DNA of 64,000 nt from Varanus komodoensis (lineage: Eukaryota > Chordata > Lepidosauria > Squamata > Varanidae): contig NW_025335438.1 of the NCBI RefSeq assembly GCF_004798865.1, positions 17,496,010-17,560,009 on the forward strand. The letters run 5' to 3'. The notes under the pieces were generated by a model. That model had not been told where the DNA came from. It did no database searches and saw only the letters and a list, made by a program, of their open reading frames with translations. Numbering within the stretch: the first letter of the stretch is position 1; the number at the start of each line of letters is the position of its first letter. The position numbers and the translations under genes are program-made. Shown piece by piece: positions 1-12,072 of this stretch.

Positions 1-287
1 AAGAAACCAGATTCTGGCTGGACATCAGAAAATACTTCCTGATTGTTAAGAGCAATATGATAATGGATCCAATTATCTAGGGAAGTTGTGATCTCTCCAA
101 TACTAGAAGCATCTGGAATCCTGCACTGAACAGGGGGCTAGCCCTGATATCCTTCTTGGCCCCTTTCAATTCTACTATTCTGATTCTATGTAACAAGCTA
201 CAATTGAATTCTGATCATGCAAACCTGGTCAATAGATGGAGACAGAAATTAGAAAAATGGAGAAGTATTTCAAAAAGTGAGACTTAC
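1..287 (-). other. RP1: RP1 intron 3, 5' part (runs off window)
   Basis: This is the start of the intron after RP1 exon 3, read on the minus strand from the GTAAGT donor at 287-282 leftwards. I see no further exon-like sequence before the window edge. The large exon that carries most of the RP1 protein in mammals must lie to the left of base 1. Confidence 0.8.
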
Positions 288-459
288 TTTTTCTGCCCTC
301 TGTCTTGGCATTTGATCTGGGGTAAACACGATTGGAGACCCCAGGCAGTTTACCAGGAAGAGAATACCTATAGGGATCATAGTTTCCTGCTTTAAAAGGT
401 TCTCTTCCCGCTGCCACAACAGCTCCAGAACATAGTACCAGCGCCTGAAGGCTGGAAAT
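288..459 (-). CDS. RP1: RP1 exon 3 (second coding exon), rest of second doublecortin domain
   Basis: This exon of RP1 (oxygen-regulated protein 1, the retinitis pigmentosa 1 protein) encodes about 57 residues beginning [20 protein letters not shown] and ending near NAKTEGRK. It finishes the second doublecortin (DCX) domain, the fold that binds microtubules of the photoreceptor axoneme. The reading frame continues directly from exon 2 (DGRK, then ISSLQ). The acceptor reads ctgttccag and the donor is GTAAGT, so the exon is 172 bp, entering in phase 0 and leaving in phase 1. From memory the human exon 3 is the same length (c.616-787) and its protein is very close ([17 protein letters not shown]). 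The intron 2 acceptor lies just downstream of a long CT microsatellite. Identity is very secure; the gene is partial only because the window ends. Confidence 0.96.
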
Positions 460-487
460 CTGGAACAGAAAAACAGACAGGGTTTGT

Positions 488-554
<67 letters not shown>

Positions 555-3500
555 GTGGGCCAGAATTTGTAATAAAAGCAATGATTCTATAAATATTTGA
601 CACTGTCAGTAAATACAAGAAAATTTCTCTTCAGTGTTTTAAGCTTGCAGCCAGACATCTTTGTATTCTGCAGTTACTCAGCCTGTACAGTCTCCACTGG
701 GCTAGTCTGGAAAGGGTAGAGCCCTTAGGTTCACTGTCCTGTGCATGTTTAGGCAGAAAGAAGGTCTCCAGCTCTCAGCCTGCCCCACTCAACATACTCC
801 AAATATGCTGATTTAGCATCCTTTATTCTCGGGGGGGGGGGGTTCTATATTGGCACCACAAACACAGAACCTGCAACAAAATATTGCAGTGTGAAATGTT
901 CCTGTCCAGTGGTCTTCCAGGATACTCTGTTCTATTCCTCTCCCATCCCCACTAGATAGCTAGCATTCTGTGGCAAGTGAGCATGCAGAGACCGTATTGG
1001 CCTGTTGTTTTTGCCCTTTAGGGTATCCTCCCTATTTTTGGCAAACCTTGGCATTTCTGAGCCATCATAACTTACTATGTGAGTTAACTATTAGGCAATA
1101 TATTTTTGATATCAAACAAAATAAAATACTTCAAATGAAGCCTTATAGTCGTGAATTATACTTTATGTCTATCTTTTTCACAATCACACTAGTTCCAAGG
1201 AACAATTCTTGCTTGATGAATAATTGTAAAATTTACATCAGGCTTCTCATGTCAAAGTAAGCAGCCCTGTGTGGTTACCACAGTTCACCTGTTTTTAACC
1301 TCAGTGTGTCTGAGAGACCATCTTGCTCATAGTGGTTAAGGTCCTTCCTTCTTCCACCTCCTTCCCTCCAAGTCCTCCTGGTGATATCCCAGAAGGCACT
1401 GTGGGGAGGAATGAGGCTCCTTTCTTCAACAGCTACTGTCATAAGGCAAGTTTCTTGCTGGGTTCATACATCACTGCATATGGATATTTGGCCAGACTTA
1501 CCAGTCAAACCATCACATGGTTTTCTGGCAACACAGTTTCAATGTTCCTTGCTCCATCCTCCTGTTCTTGCCATGCATTTTAATTTCCTTTCTTACTCTG
1601 TTGCTCCCTATGGACCTCGACAACCTTGTCCTGATTGGGCCACTTAGATCTTGAGGTTGGTTTTCTCCTTCCCCTTCTCCACATGTACTTGCATTTCTGC
1701 AATGCTTCTCGCCACTCCAGCAAGCAAAGGAATTTTATTACCTCATAATAAACACTTTTGTCATGTCTCTGCACTTCTCTCTTCATACATTCCCCTGCTT
1801 TCTCCCTGTTTCCAAAAGTAAACAGGGAGACAGGCACATTGTTCATCCAATAGGAGTAAAACAGGTAAAGACACGTGTTGGTATGGAGATGAGGACAGAA
1901 GAGGATGGATTGCTGAAAGACCACACAAGGGGCTTCCCTCAGGCAGACTTGGGGGAACAGTGGAGGAAGCAACTGAGTGGTGTTGTCCCCATCACAAAAT
2001 CAAGCAGGTGATCCTGCCACAGGGAAGATGTTTTTGGTGGAGGGCAGATTGGAGACACCTCTGGCAGCTGCACAAAATGGCTGGCTACACTCTGGTTCTG
2101 GCCTTCCTACCATGGGTGAGTTGTGTTTTCTGTGTTGGACAATACAATAAGCACGATGGTACCAAAAATCCATAGAACAGAGAATTGTTTCTGCTAGTGA
2201 TTTCTAAAGTTCAAATGCACCACAGTGAAATACCACAACAGGATTTAAACACCACAGACCAACAATGGTTAACTCCTACTGTGGTTTGTCATGTTGTGAG
2301 AACTTGCCCAGAATGTCTGTGCCTGCAAAAACTTCTACAATTCCAGTGACAGCCGTCCCAGTAGTTTTTTTGGTGTGTGTTATTGCTCTTACACTGAAAA
2401 AAAATGAGAAAATTGGTAGCAAGAACTCAAGGGGCACGTTATCACAATTTAAGAAACCATGGTGAAATCTAACCATTGTGGGACTGTTGTGTTGTCTGGA
2501 CCTGCATGATAATATTCATTTTCTGGAACCACAGAGCAGATCCAATCTCTTCTCTCACTCTTCACTGTGGCTTCTCCTGTTGTCTGAACTTGGAATCATC
2601 ATTTTGCCATTGTTGGTATGGAAACACCATGGAGCATGAACCTAGTCAAGGTGTTCAGGACTGAGTCTCTGATTAGGGCATTTACTGAGCATTTTTCCTC
2701 TCAGCTGTATCAAATATAAGAATATCACTGTTAGCTTTATTACATATAGTTGTGTGCAACTGTGATTTGCCTATGAGAAACAGTGGTTTGCTTTAGAATG
2801 AGATGACTCAGGGGAGGTACCAACTGGTAGAGAGAATTTGCTCTTCTGCATTGATTTTGTATCCATTTCTCCCCATCCAACACCCCCCATCCCCATGTAA
2901 ATTCTGTCTCTTTCTAACAAGAGCTTAGGATCTCTGAAGAAAGCGGTAGAGTGATCCTAAGGGTTTGTAGGAAAGAAATAGAATTATGTCTCATGAGCAG
3001 CCTATACATAGTACAGGGCTTCAAGGGATTGTGACGTGACAAGCACATGCAATAAGATTGAGGCCACTCCTTTGGGTGTCCTGGAAAAGCTCCTTAGTAA
3101 GCAAGCATACATACAAGAAGTAGGACAGGAAGATGTGGTTTAAGAGAAAGCTACATAGTCACAAATACCAGGGTATAAATTTCCTTCTCTCCCAACTTCA
3201 TGTTCAAAGATTTTCATGTTTTTCTTTAACACTGTGACCCCTTTTAAGGCTGCCATGAATACAACAGCAATATAAATCAGTTATCTGAATGAAAGCAAAG
3301 GAGAGGCAGCCCACTTTTCTTGGCCAGTGTAACAAATAATTTAGTTATGAGAGAAAGATTTTATGGTATGGTTTTTGTGAAAACAAAGAAGTAGAAAGTG
3401 AATAAAAGGAGCTTTCGTATAAATTATAGGCTGGTTCACACATGAATGTGCCTAACTTTCAAAATTACCCAGTTTCCTTACTTTAGTTACAGTTTATACA

Positions 3501-3749
3501 AAGATATTAATGGGGCTATAAATGGAGGGGGAAGTTTAATTGAGGACCCCTTATCTCCTCCCTTGATTGCTGTATACTTGATAACTGCCAGCATGAAGTT
3601 AACGCCAAGAAAATGCACTCTGATTCTGAAGAAATCCGGAAGTTCTATCTGTGGGATTAAATCTGTGATGATGCATTCACCTTGAGGTTGCAGTCATGTG
3701 TGAATCAGCTGTAGAAACCACAAAAAATAAACATTCCCTATATTCATAC
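460..3749 (-). other. RP1: RP1 intron 2
   Basis: This 3.29 kb intron separates the two RP1 coding exons. It has a GTATGA donor at 3749 and an ag acceptor at 461-460. It carries the GA/CT microsatellite at 493-549, a G-run at 831-842 and a one-armed foldback-type fragment near 740-798. No other exon-like sequence is visible. The open frames in it are short and unrelated to known families. Confidence 0.85.
493..549. repeat. (GA)n microsatellite, (CT)n on the RP1 strand
   Basis: About 57 bp of nearly pure GA dinucleotide. On the minus strand it is CT and ends about 33 nt upstream of the RP1 exon 3 start. It therefore overlaps the region where the branch point and polypyrimidine tract are expected. 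Confidence 0.95.
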
Positions 3750-4394
3750 CTTTCTCCCATCAGTGGTATGTAATTTCAGAACTGGATACTGCATTAGCTC
3801 ACTGATGTGGTCCAGTAAGGCCTCAAAGTTTTGTGTGTTCTTCTTGGTCAAGACAATTGCATGCCGGATTCTTACATTCCCATTTCTGAAAACAAGCAGT
3901 TTTTTCGGGTTGCTTAATCTCTGGGTACTGCCTCGCTGGAACACACTGCCTTCACTCCCTCTAGCTAATTGTACAGCCCTACGGCGAGCACTGAGGGGCC
4001 TGCTAATCTGCCATGGCAAAGGCTTTCTACTGGCCATCTCCAAATCAATGGGCTTGATTTTCTTCTGTTGGGAACAAATATATGACTTCCCATCTTCAAG
4101 GTCTTCCAGATTATTGATGCTGTGTATCCCTCGTGGTGTAGTGATATTCCTCACGCCAAAAGGCAATGGTACTTTTTTCGACAAGTTGTCAAGCAAAGCA
4201 TCAAATGACTTGAAAGAGCGGCTGCTGACAACCATTTTGACCCCATTAAATTGAGAGTCTCCACTCTTATAAAAGCAGATCCGTTTTGCCGTAACAGGTT
4301 CAGTGACATTGAAGGGGTGCGCAGACAATGATTGTTCAGTCTCTGAAGTGTGGGGCTGATTCACTGAGTAGTTGGTTGAAGGTGTTTTACTCAT
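3750..4394 (-). CDS. RP1: RP1 exon 2 (first coding exon), DCX domain 1 and start of DCX domain 2
   Basis: This exon encodes the first 215 residues of RP1, a microtubule-binding protein of rod and cone outer-segment axonemes whose loss or truncation causes retinitis pigmentosa in humans. The start MSKTPSTNYS matches human MSDTPSTGFS. DCX domain 1 covers about residues 36-118 (ICFYKSGDSQFNGVKMVV, then VPLPFGVRNITTPRG and DGKSYIC). A basic linker of about 45 residues follows (about 119-163), and DCX domain 2 starts near 164 (KKLLVFRNGN) and runs into exon 3. The exon itself begins at 4406 after tttctag, leaving 12 nt of 5' UTR before the ATG, which has A at -3. The donor is AAG/GTATGA, phase 0. 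The human coding part of this exon is about 205 codons, so the linker here is slightly longer. The noncoding first exon was not located. Confidence 0.97.
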
Positions 4395-6729
4395 TTTGTC
4401 AGTAATCTAGAAACAAAGAAGCAGAAGTAAATGTTCTCTCTTATGATTGCAACAGTACTGCAGTTCTCATTTCTGTAAAGTCACAAAGGAGATTTTAACA
4501 TAAGCAGCAACACTCAATCTTGCCAAAAATCAATGGCTTAAATAGGTCCATGCTGTTATCTTTAAATTCCACAAAGACTGGTAGGATTAAGCCAACAAAG
4601 CTTACTTGCAAATGTATGTAGAATTCTCCAATGCATTCTGTGTTCACATATCTTATCACTTTGGTACAACAGAACATTTTACTTCACAAGAATACATTGT
4701 CACACCAGAATAGTAATTAGAGGGTTTCTGTTTTAATAATGAATATAATCACATCATTTCTTATTTTGACATCATAGATACTTGCATTTGCAGGAATGAA
4801 TTTTTATCCAAGGGTGAACCAACCTGCTAGACAAAGATTTAAAAAGGAAAATGGGGAACAGTCCAAAAGGAAATCTTCCCATGCTCTTGCATAATTCCCT
4901 TTAATTTCAAAGGTAGATGTGAAGACAACTTTCTGCTGGGTTTTGCCCAGAACTTCATAGATATTGATTTGCAACTGTAATCCTATTGATTTTAATTGGG
5001 GGGGGGGTCAAGAATCTTTTGAAAATATGTGTTTTTTATTGAATGACTCTAAGAAATATATAACTTTTAGAAATGCATTTGTTGCTGTTGGTTCTGGCCT
5101 TGCATTTGTAAACTAATTCCAAGGGGACAAATGTATTACAATTACTATGAAACTATAAAATGGCTGGCAGTGAATTACTTATAATAAAATCTGAAATCTG
5201 GATTTTAATAGGATTACTCCTCAGCAAATGCAGTGGGCCAGACAATAGCATGAAGATGACAGTGAAATCATATACATATCTGCCTAGAGAGTCCTATGGG
5301 ACTATCAGTGTGGAATACAACAAACAAATAAATAATATCTACTCAGAAGTGAGCCCCAATGAGTTCATTGGAACTTACTTCCAGATAAGTGGATATAGGA
5401 CTTCAGCCAAGATTCGGTGAATTCAGTGAGACTCACTTCTGAGCTGATATGTATAGGATGGCATGAAACGTATTATGAAGTTTCACACTATATATTCTGG
5501 TACAATCTAATTTAACCTAAATCACTGTGGCATAAATGCTTTAGGATAGAGATATTGTATTACCATGTAAAGCCTACTTATCTTTTGAATTAAGAACATG
5601 TTAAAGTAAGACACCATCATCAGAAAGAAGGGTGTTCAAAACAGAAAGTGATAATATTCAGTCTGTACATAGCACATTTCTTCTAAGCATTTCTTGTATG
5701 CTACATGAGTGATGTTTACTGCATCTAGATAAGTTAAAGCAATGTTACCTACATATTGTGGGTATGGAAACTGAGGAAAAGTGATATTAGCTAGCTTGCC
5801 TAATATAACCCAGTGAGCTCAGCACTTAACTAAGGGCTGAACCAGAGAGAAGGAAGGAAAATGTTATACCTTCTGTCTTTTCAGGTTACACCATGGCAGT
5901 TAGAGTTATGCAAATTTAAATGAATCTCAACATGCCTACACCTAGTGATTTGAAGGCAGCAGAAACAAAATAGCCTTCTTTGCTCACACTTTCATCTTGA
6001 TGAGTTTCCAGGGTGGCAAACACTAATAATACTTCTATATATGTCAATGCCATTTGAACAATTAAGACCTTTTTTTTTTAATATCTTGACACGGCATAAT
6101 GGGCTGAGTCTTCTCTAACTTGGTGGTCTCTTGGTACACTACAATGTCCCTGACCTGAAGAATTTCCCAACAGTGGTAAATATTAGTAACATATCAGAAT
6201 AAATTACCCCAGAAATTATTCCATTTTGGGGAGAGGAATAGCAGTTTCCCAGAGGAAAGAATAATAAATGAAGGATGAAATAGCAGGCTTAAAAGTCATG
6301 GCCATATTGCTATGGGCACCTACTAAATGGTTCAGTAGTATCAGTCAAAATATGCCAAGTGCTTCCCCTCTGTGTGCTCCTTCCATTTCCCTCTTATTCT
6401 TGGAGGATGTGCCACCTGTTTTCCCACAGCAGTTACATCTCTGGTGATATGAAATATGCAACATACTTCTATCTCCCATTGTAAGACTGCCTGCCAAAAA
6501 CACATTTTGTGTAAAAGTATAGTAAAATTGTGATTCAGCTGGTTAAATTCTTTTCAATCTCTGATTTCAAAAAGGAGTTTTTAGCATGTGCTTAATATTT
6601 GCAATGAATTTGGTGGGATTTAAGAATGTTTAACTTTGCATGGATTCTGACCCTTACATAAAGTTGATGATTTATATATATGACACTACAGTATATGAAA
6701 GTATTACAGTGACCTGATTGTATGTTTTT

Positions 6730-6826
6730 TGTGCACTACTGTGCATGTTTAGACAGAAAAAAGGCTTACAACTCCCGTCATGCCCTACCTGGGAATTGTA
6801 GGCATTTTTCTATCTAAACTTGCATA
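6730..6826. repeat. Foldback element, type B (GCATGTTTAGACAG arms)
   Basis: The left arm reads TGCATGTTTAGACAGAAA and continues into ACAACTCCC. The right arm, reverse-complemented, reads TGCAAGTTTAGATAGAAA and continues into ACAATTCCC. The two arms pair over about 36 bp around a short middle. The same arm sequence recurs at 20586-20641, 28766-28900 and 63613-63740, and one arm at 740-798. This looks like a nonautonomous DNA element (MITE); I cannot name the family. Confidence 0.7.
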
Positions 6827-7329
6827 GCAAGTTGTGTCTTTAATTATAAAACACTTGCTATATTAAATGCAAGGTATATTAAAACCAAGCCAAAATGTAA
6901 TATCAGGAATATGTTTTCAATGTTGGGGTTCAGCCTTGACTAGTGATAACAAGAATGATATTCCTTTGCACTCATACAGGGTGTCCTGCCACAGTCAGCC
7001 CAGACACAAAGGGCTGGAGCGAAAGGTTTGTGCTACTTCTTGACAAATCCTTTTAGATATACTATACTCTAAATGAAAAAGAGCAAAATACAAGTTCTAC
7101 CTGCAGGCCTTCCTCACTGTTCCCCACAGTGGCTAACCAGGTTGACTGCCATCTCTTCCACATGTTCTCTAACAATTAGGACTCAGAGGAATGCCACCTC
7201 TGCATAGTATGTACTGTAGCTAGCATGACTATCAGACACTTGGTCTTACTCTCCCCTGATTTGTCAAATCCCCTTTTAAAGCATGTAAGTTGGTGGCCAC
7301 TATTACATCTTGAGAAAGTGAATTCCATA

Positions 7330-7410
7330 TTTCAACTATTTTATTTATTTAGTGGTTACATTTCTATACCATTCAATAAACAAAGCTCTCTAGAGACTTC
7401 ATAAAACACT
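7330..7410 (-). mobile_element. LINE L2-type 3' tail fragment (possibly from a SINE)
   Basis: The sequence 'ttatttatttagtggttaca..ctataccattcaataa..agctctctagag' matches, in reverse, the shared 3' tail of reptilian L2 LINEs and CORE-SINEs (agagagctt..gaatggtatag..aaataaat). The rest of the element is not recognisable. Confidence 0.5.
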
Positions 7411-8856
7411 ATGTGCTGCATGAAGTAATTGCTTTTTTCCATGCTAGATGATTCCAGATGAACAATTTCTAAAATTAGAATTTTTTTTTCCAGAACATGC
7501 ATAGTGAACACTAAGAACAAAAGCCTGATGCAAGCTCTCCTACATTCTGCTGCTGAAGTTTCTTATGAATATATCAAATACATAACATGTTCCTTGCGTC
7601 TTCCCTCTTGTGCAGTAGCTGACAATTGATGATGCATTGTAACTTAATGTGCGACCAACAGCACAACCAGTATTCTTACAGAATCAAAATACCTTTTGAA
7701 GGATGCTTGAAATCAACAGCCTTTTCACTGAAATAGTATACAAAGAAATTGCTGGAACTTCAGAACTTGACACACATAAAGATGTTGATCAAATACCAGA
7801 AATAGTTGTCTTTGTAAACATGCATTAATTATACTATGATAGTGGGGGAAGTGAGTGGGTTTGTACTTACCCAGAGTCATAACCTACATGAAATTAACAT
7901 ACTTGGTCTTGTTCAGAGGAAGAAAACCCAGGAAGTTAATCTGAAGCAAATCTGCTGATGCTTTCCTAATAATTAGACTTGGCTTCTTTACACATGTTTT
8001 TTCATATGTTTTTTCTTCCATTTCAAAAGGAAGTAAATGAGATTGTGTTTTCTATGTTCAATATTTACTTAAATGGAGCAAGCTTCTTCTTTAAATTCAT
8101 TTTCCTTGGAAAAAAAGTCCAGAATCATGGAATCAAATTAGAAGGGGGGAAATTCTACTATAGTTTCCCAGCCCATCCACTGCTACTGCAGTCGTGCCTT
8201 CAACATCTTATTATCAAACACTTTCCTCTGCTTGTAAAGCACAGCCATGAACGGAGCTTCCATTACTCGGTTTGAGAAACAAATTCAGGCCTGTTTTCTC
8301 ATCTTCAATCCTTTTGGTAATTATAAGCAATCTCTCAAATGTTCAGAAATTCTTCTTCTGTAAACTGAGTTAATAAGATGGATCGTTTCATGAATCCTAG
8401 CATTGTAGAACACAAAATTCCAGACCTTCTGATTCTATAGCTTTTGTACATAACAGGATGATCTAATCCACAATGGCTTCTAGTCAAGAAAGTAGATTAA
8501 GAGGGCCTGACAGCCAACCAAGGATATTTGTGGCAGTAGTTTTACAGACACAGTAGGATTATGCTTCTTTATGCCTGTGGAATGAGGTGGTTCTTATGGA
8601 AATGAGGGGTCTCCAGATGGCAACTGCTCCATCTAATTACTGCCAAAGATATAATCAGATTTGAAGCTTCTCCTGTTAATCAGGATTACAACAAGCCTGC
8701 CCTGCAAACTATAGAGCAAGAAGTGACTCCTCAGCAGATATGAGATATCACAACAATCCTTAACCAGCTCCCCCTGCCACGAAAATGTATTTAATCATAT
8801 ATTCTTAGGTTATTTATGGCAGTGCCATGCATTGCTTCAGGCTTGTTTGTCCACAC

Positions 8857-8895
8857 GTTTATAATAAAATAAATGTGTTTATAATAAAATAAATG
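8857..8895. repeat. Short tandem duplication, about 20-bp unit
   Basis: The unit 'tttataataaaataaatg' is present twice in direct succession. Confidence 0.85.
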
Positions 8896-10842
8896 CTCGA
8901 GACCAATGTGATCATATATAACATTCTCTATGAATTCTGCATCTGTTAAAGGGTTTATTAAAACAATAATTTTGAGTCCAAAATACATGCTGTACTGCTC
9001 ACAACCAATGCACATTGTGCAATATAGTTAGATTTATGTTTTATTCTGTTCAAATGTTCTCTTAGATACTGGGTACTTTGTTTTAAATCTAAGGCAAATA
9101 AGCTACTTGTGATATCTTTTCAGCAATAAATGGAGGATTATTAACTCTTTAAATGCTTGATGGGTTTCAACCTCTTAACTGCAAAGCCTACAATACTTGT
9201 ACTACCTGCAACTCATTTTCTTTTAATTAATTTACTCGATTTCTATAGAATTCCAGGAGCATTATCACTTTGGCACTGACCAAACCCATTCTGGCACTCA
9301 CCTGTTACATTCCTGCAGGGGCATTGTATCATGCTCCTTTGGGGTGAGCCCTGAGACCCACTGGCTGAGCAGATAAAAAGATGTTTCCAGCCAGAGGAAC
9401 TCTTGGTATACATATCAGCACCTTACTCCCTCTAGTTCTGGCTATACCCTAGAACCAAACTATGTATCAGTGCTGCTGCCACCATGTTATAATTTTTCTA
9501 TGATCATTCAAAGGAAGGCAAAGAATGTCCTATTAGGATATTAGCTCAAACAACCTAGGGCCACTTTTGGCTTTACTGCTTAACTTGTCATCATATGCTG
9601 TGCTGTATGTCCAGCCTGCACAAGCTCCACCTCACCCTGATCTGCAATCTTGCAAGGAGACATGATTATGAGATGCAAGCAATAGAAAGCCAGCCTTGGT
9701 GCCTCCAAGTTTTCTTAGGGCCCATGGGCAAGACATTCTCAATGGGGTTCCTCACACTTCTACTTTCTTATCACTATTGTTACAGGCACCTGCTACAGGC
9801 TGCTGCTCTTCCTCATTATGGTTATCACATGCTTGCTTGATCTAATCAGAACATTTATGCCTCTTGTTGTGAGCTGGGATTGCTCCTTTAACCATTCAAA
9901 AGCCACAGACCCTTTTCTTGCAAAGCATTCTTGACTGGCCAAAAAGCACAAAGCACCCAAGTCCTTTAGAACAAGGGCCCAAAACAGCCATCCTTCTTGC
10001 TCACAACAGCTCTTCCTTTTCACCACTGCTGCTGTCTGAGGCAAGTGAATGGCCAGGTTGCATAGATGAGAAGGAGGAAGCAACTCTCTGATGTGATTCT
10101 TCATCAGGTACTCAGGCACACCTATGACACTGGCCCAGATAGCTTCTAAACATTCTGAATCCTTTGGGACTAAAAATTGCTTGAGACAGAGGCAATACAA
10201 AGTAGAAAACCTTAGGAAGATGTAAGCATCATCCACCCACTTTTCATTTAAAATTCACCCATCTCCCAAGGCTGTTATTGGGAGAGTTGTAATATATGTG
10301 CATAAGGCACAGCTTGTTCCTAAGGGAACAATCTTATTGCTTCTGTCCTTGACTTTAAGTGTTTGAGCATCCATGAAGAGTGGAAATACTAGTGAAGGTA
10401 GCATCTGCCACTCAGCACCTCTTGCATCTCAGGTATATGGGCTGTTTGGTGGAAGGATCCTGGAACATCATCAGTATACACCCACTCTGTTCCCCTCCCC
10501 TGTCCCTAACCCTCACCCCTTCCCCAAGTTTGATTTCCTAATGTCAGAGATGCAGCCAACATGGTTCTTTCCCCTCCTGATGCAAGTGGGGAAATGGGAA
10601 GTGAGCACATATTCCCAGCACCAAGTTCAGAGCTTGCATTTGGGAATCTGAGTAAATCTATGCCCCATCCAGACTGCCTAGGGACGCAAGAACATTCTCT
10701 AAAGCTCTTTGAAATACTTCAGGGCCAAGTCCATAATGTCAATGGGAATTGTAGGTTTCTCTAGATTCTTCCTTGGCTGACCACTTACACATGAGCTACC
10801 AACATAGATTCATCATTTTAAAAGCATAATAGATTTACATAC

Positions 10843-12072
10843 ATTTTATTTTATTTTATTTTATTTTATTTAGGAGGCTTCTATACTGCCCCATTCGCCG
10901 AAGCCTCGGGGTGGCTCACAACAATAAACAAATAAACACAATATAAAAACAATATAATTTGAGTCAACCTGGCCAAAAATAAATAAATAAATAATATTAA
11001 CAATTAAAATAACATTTGAATAAAAAGGTCTTCACCTGGCGCCGAAAAACAAATAACGGTAGCGCCAGGCGGACCTCTCTGGGGAGCGCATTCCATAGAT
11101 TGGGCGCCACCGCAGAGAAAGCCCTCCTCTGAGTACTTACCCTCCTAATATCCTTCACGGAGGGTTCCCGGAGAAGGGCCTCTCCTGCTGATCTCAAGGG
11201 GCGGGNNNNNNNNNNNNNNNNNNNNNNNNNNNNNNNNNNNNNNNNNNNNNNNNNNNNNNNNNNNNNNNNNNNNNNNNNNNNNNNNNNNNNNNNNNNNNNN
11301 NNNNNACCTTTTTATTCAAATGTTATTTTAATTGTTAATATTATTTATTAACAATTAAAATAACATTTGAATAAAAAGGTCTTCACCTGGCGCCGAAAAA
11401 CAAATAACGGTAGCGCCAGGCGGACCTCTCTGGGGAGCGCATTCCATAGATTGGGCGCCACCGCAGAGAAAGCCCTCCTCTGAGTACTTACCCTCCTAAT
11501 ATCCTTCACGGAGGGTTCCCGGAGAAGGGCCTCTCCTGCTGATCTCAAGGGGCGGGCGGGCACATATGGACGTAAGCGCTCCTTCAGGTAACCAGGACCC
11601 AAGCCGTTAAGGGCTTTATAGGTCATAACCAACACCTTGAATTGGGCCTGGACTTCAATGGGGAGCCAGTGAAGCCAACGGAGAACTGGAGTCATGTGAA
11701 CATAATGCCCAGTCCCCATCAGCAGCCTGGCAGCTCTATTTTGCACCAATTGAAGTATCCGGACCATCTTCAAGGGCAGCCCCACGTAGAGCATGTTACA
11801 GAAGTCAAGTCGGGAAGTCACCAACGTGTGTGTCACTGTCGCCAGGCAGTCGTTCTCCAGGTAGGGGCACAGCTGATGGATCAGCCAAAGCTGAAAGAAA
11901 GCTCTCCTCACCGTCGCTGTCACCTGAGCTTCCAGTGAAAGCTCTGGGTCGAGGAGCACTCCCAAGCTGTGGACCTTATCCCTAAGAGGGAGTGCAACCC
12001 CATTCAGGACTAAGTTCAGGTCCTTTTTTTTTTGCCGAGTAGGAAGAGATACACATTTATAGGAAGAAGTGT
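10843..12072 (-). mobile_element. L2-clade LINE, 5'-truncated, C-terminal RT end of ORF2 plus 3' tail
   Basis: Read on the minus strand, this encodes the C-terminal end of an L2-clade ORF2. The open frame at 12076-11348 contains LNGVALPLRDKVHSLGVLLD, LQLVQNRAARLL, RWLHWLPIEVQAQFKVLVMT, YKALNGLGPGYL and AFSAVAPNLWNALPREVRLA, the characteristic order of L2 elements. The 3' UTR carries 'gtgagccaccccgaggcttcgg' type sequence and ends in a (TAAAA)n tail at 10871-10843. The copy looks fairly young, since the frame is open for 242 codons. A 100-N gap with duplicated flanks interrupts it, so its true length is probably shorter than shown. The catalytic part of the polymerase is missing through 5' truncation. 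Confidence 0.88.
11206..11305. other. Assembly gap (100 N) with duplicated and inverted flanks
   Basis: Exactly 100 N. The 210 bp to the left (10996-11205) reappear essentially unchanged at about 11347-11556. The first 35 bp to the right (11306-11340) are the exact reverse complement of 11346-11380. This pattern suggests a misjoined or unresolved assembly rather than biology. Confidence 0.95.

Larger units (their letters stand above)
4407..10842. other. Gene-free stretch upstream of RP1 exon 2
   Basis: This holds RP1 intron 1 and, somewhere, its noncoding exon 1, which I cannot place. I see only a few small repeats: two inverted-repeat fragments with 'agaagtgag..cattggaacttactt' type sequence at about 5337-5450, a foldback at 6730-6826, an L2/SINE tail at 7330-7410 and a short tandem repeat at 8857-8895. 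The longest open frame (9793-10236, minus) is not recognisable as a protein. Confidence 0.6.

Noticed and set aside
2220-2660. Inverted 'aaccattgtgg / ccacaatggtt' words suggesting a MITE
   Set aside because: The arms are short and the ends and target duplication could not be defined.
9793-10236. 147-residue minus-strand open frame
   Set aside because: No recognisable domain, no splice context and no conserved pattern; likely chance or a decayed repeat I cannot name.
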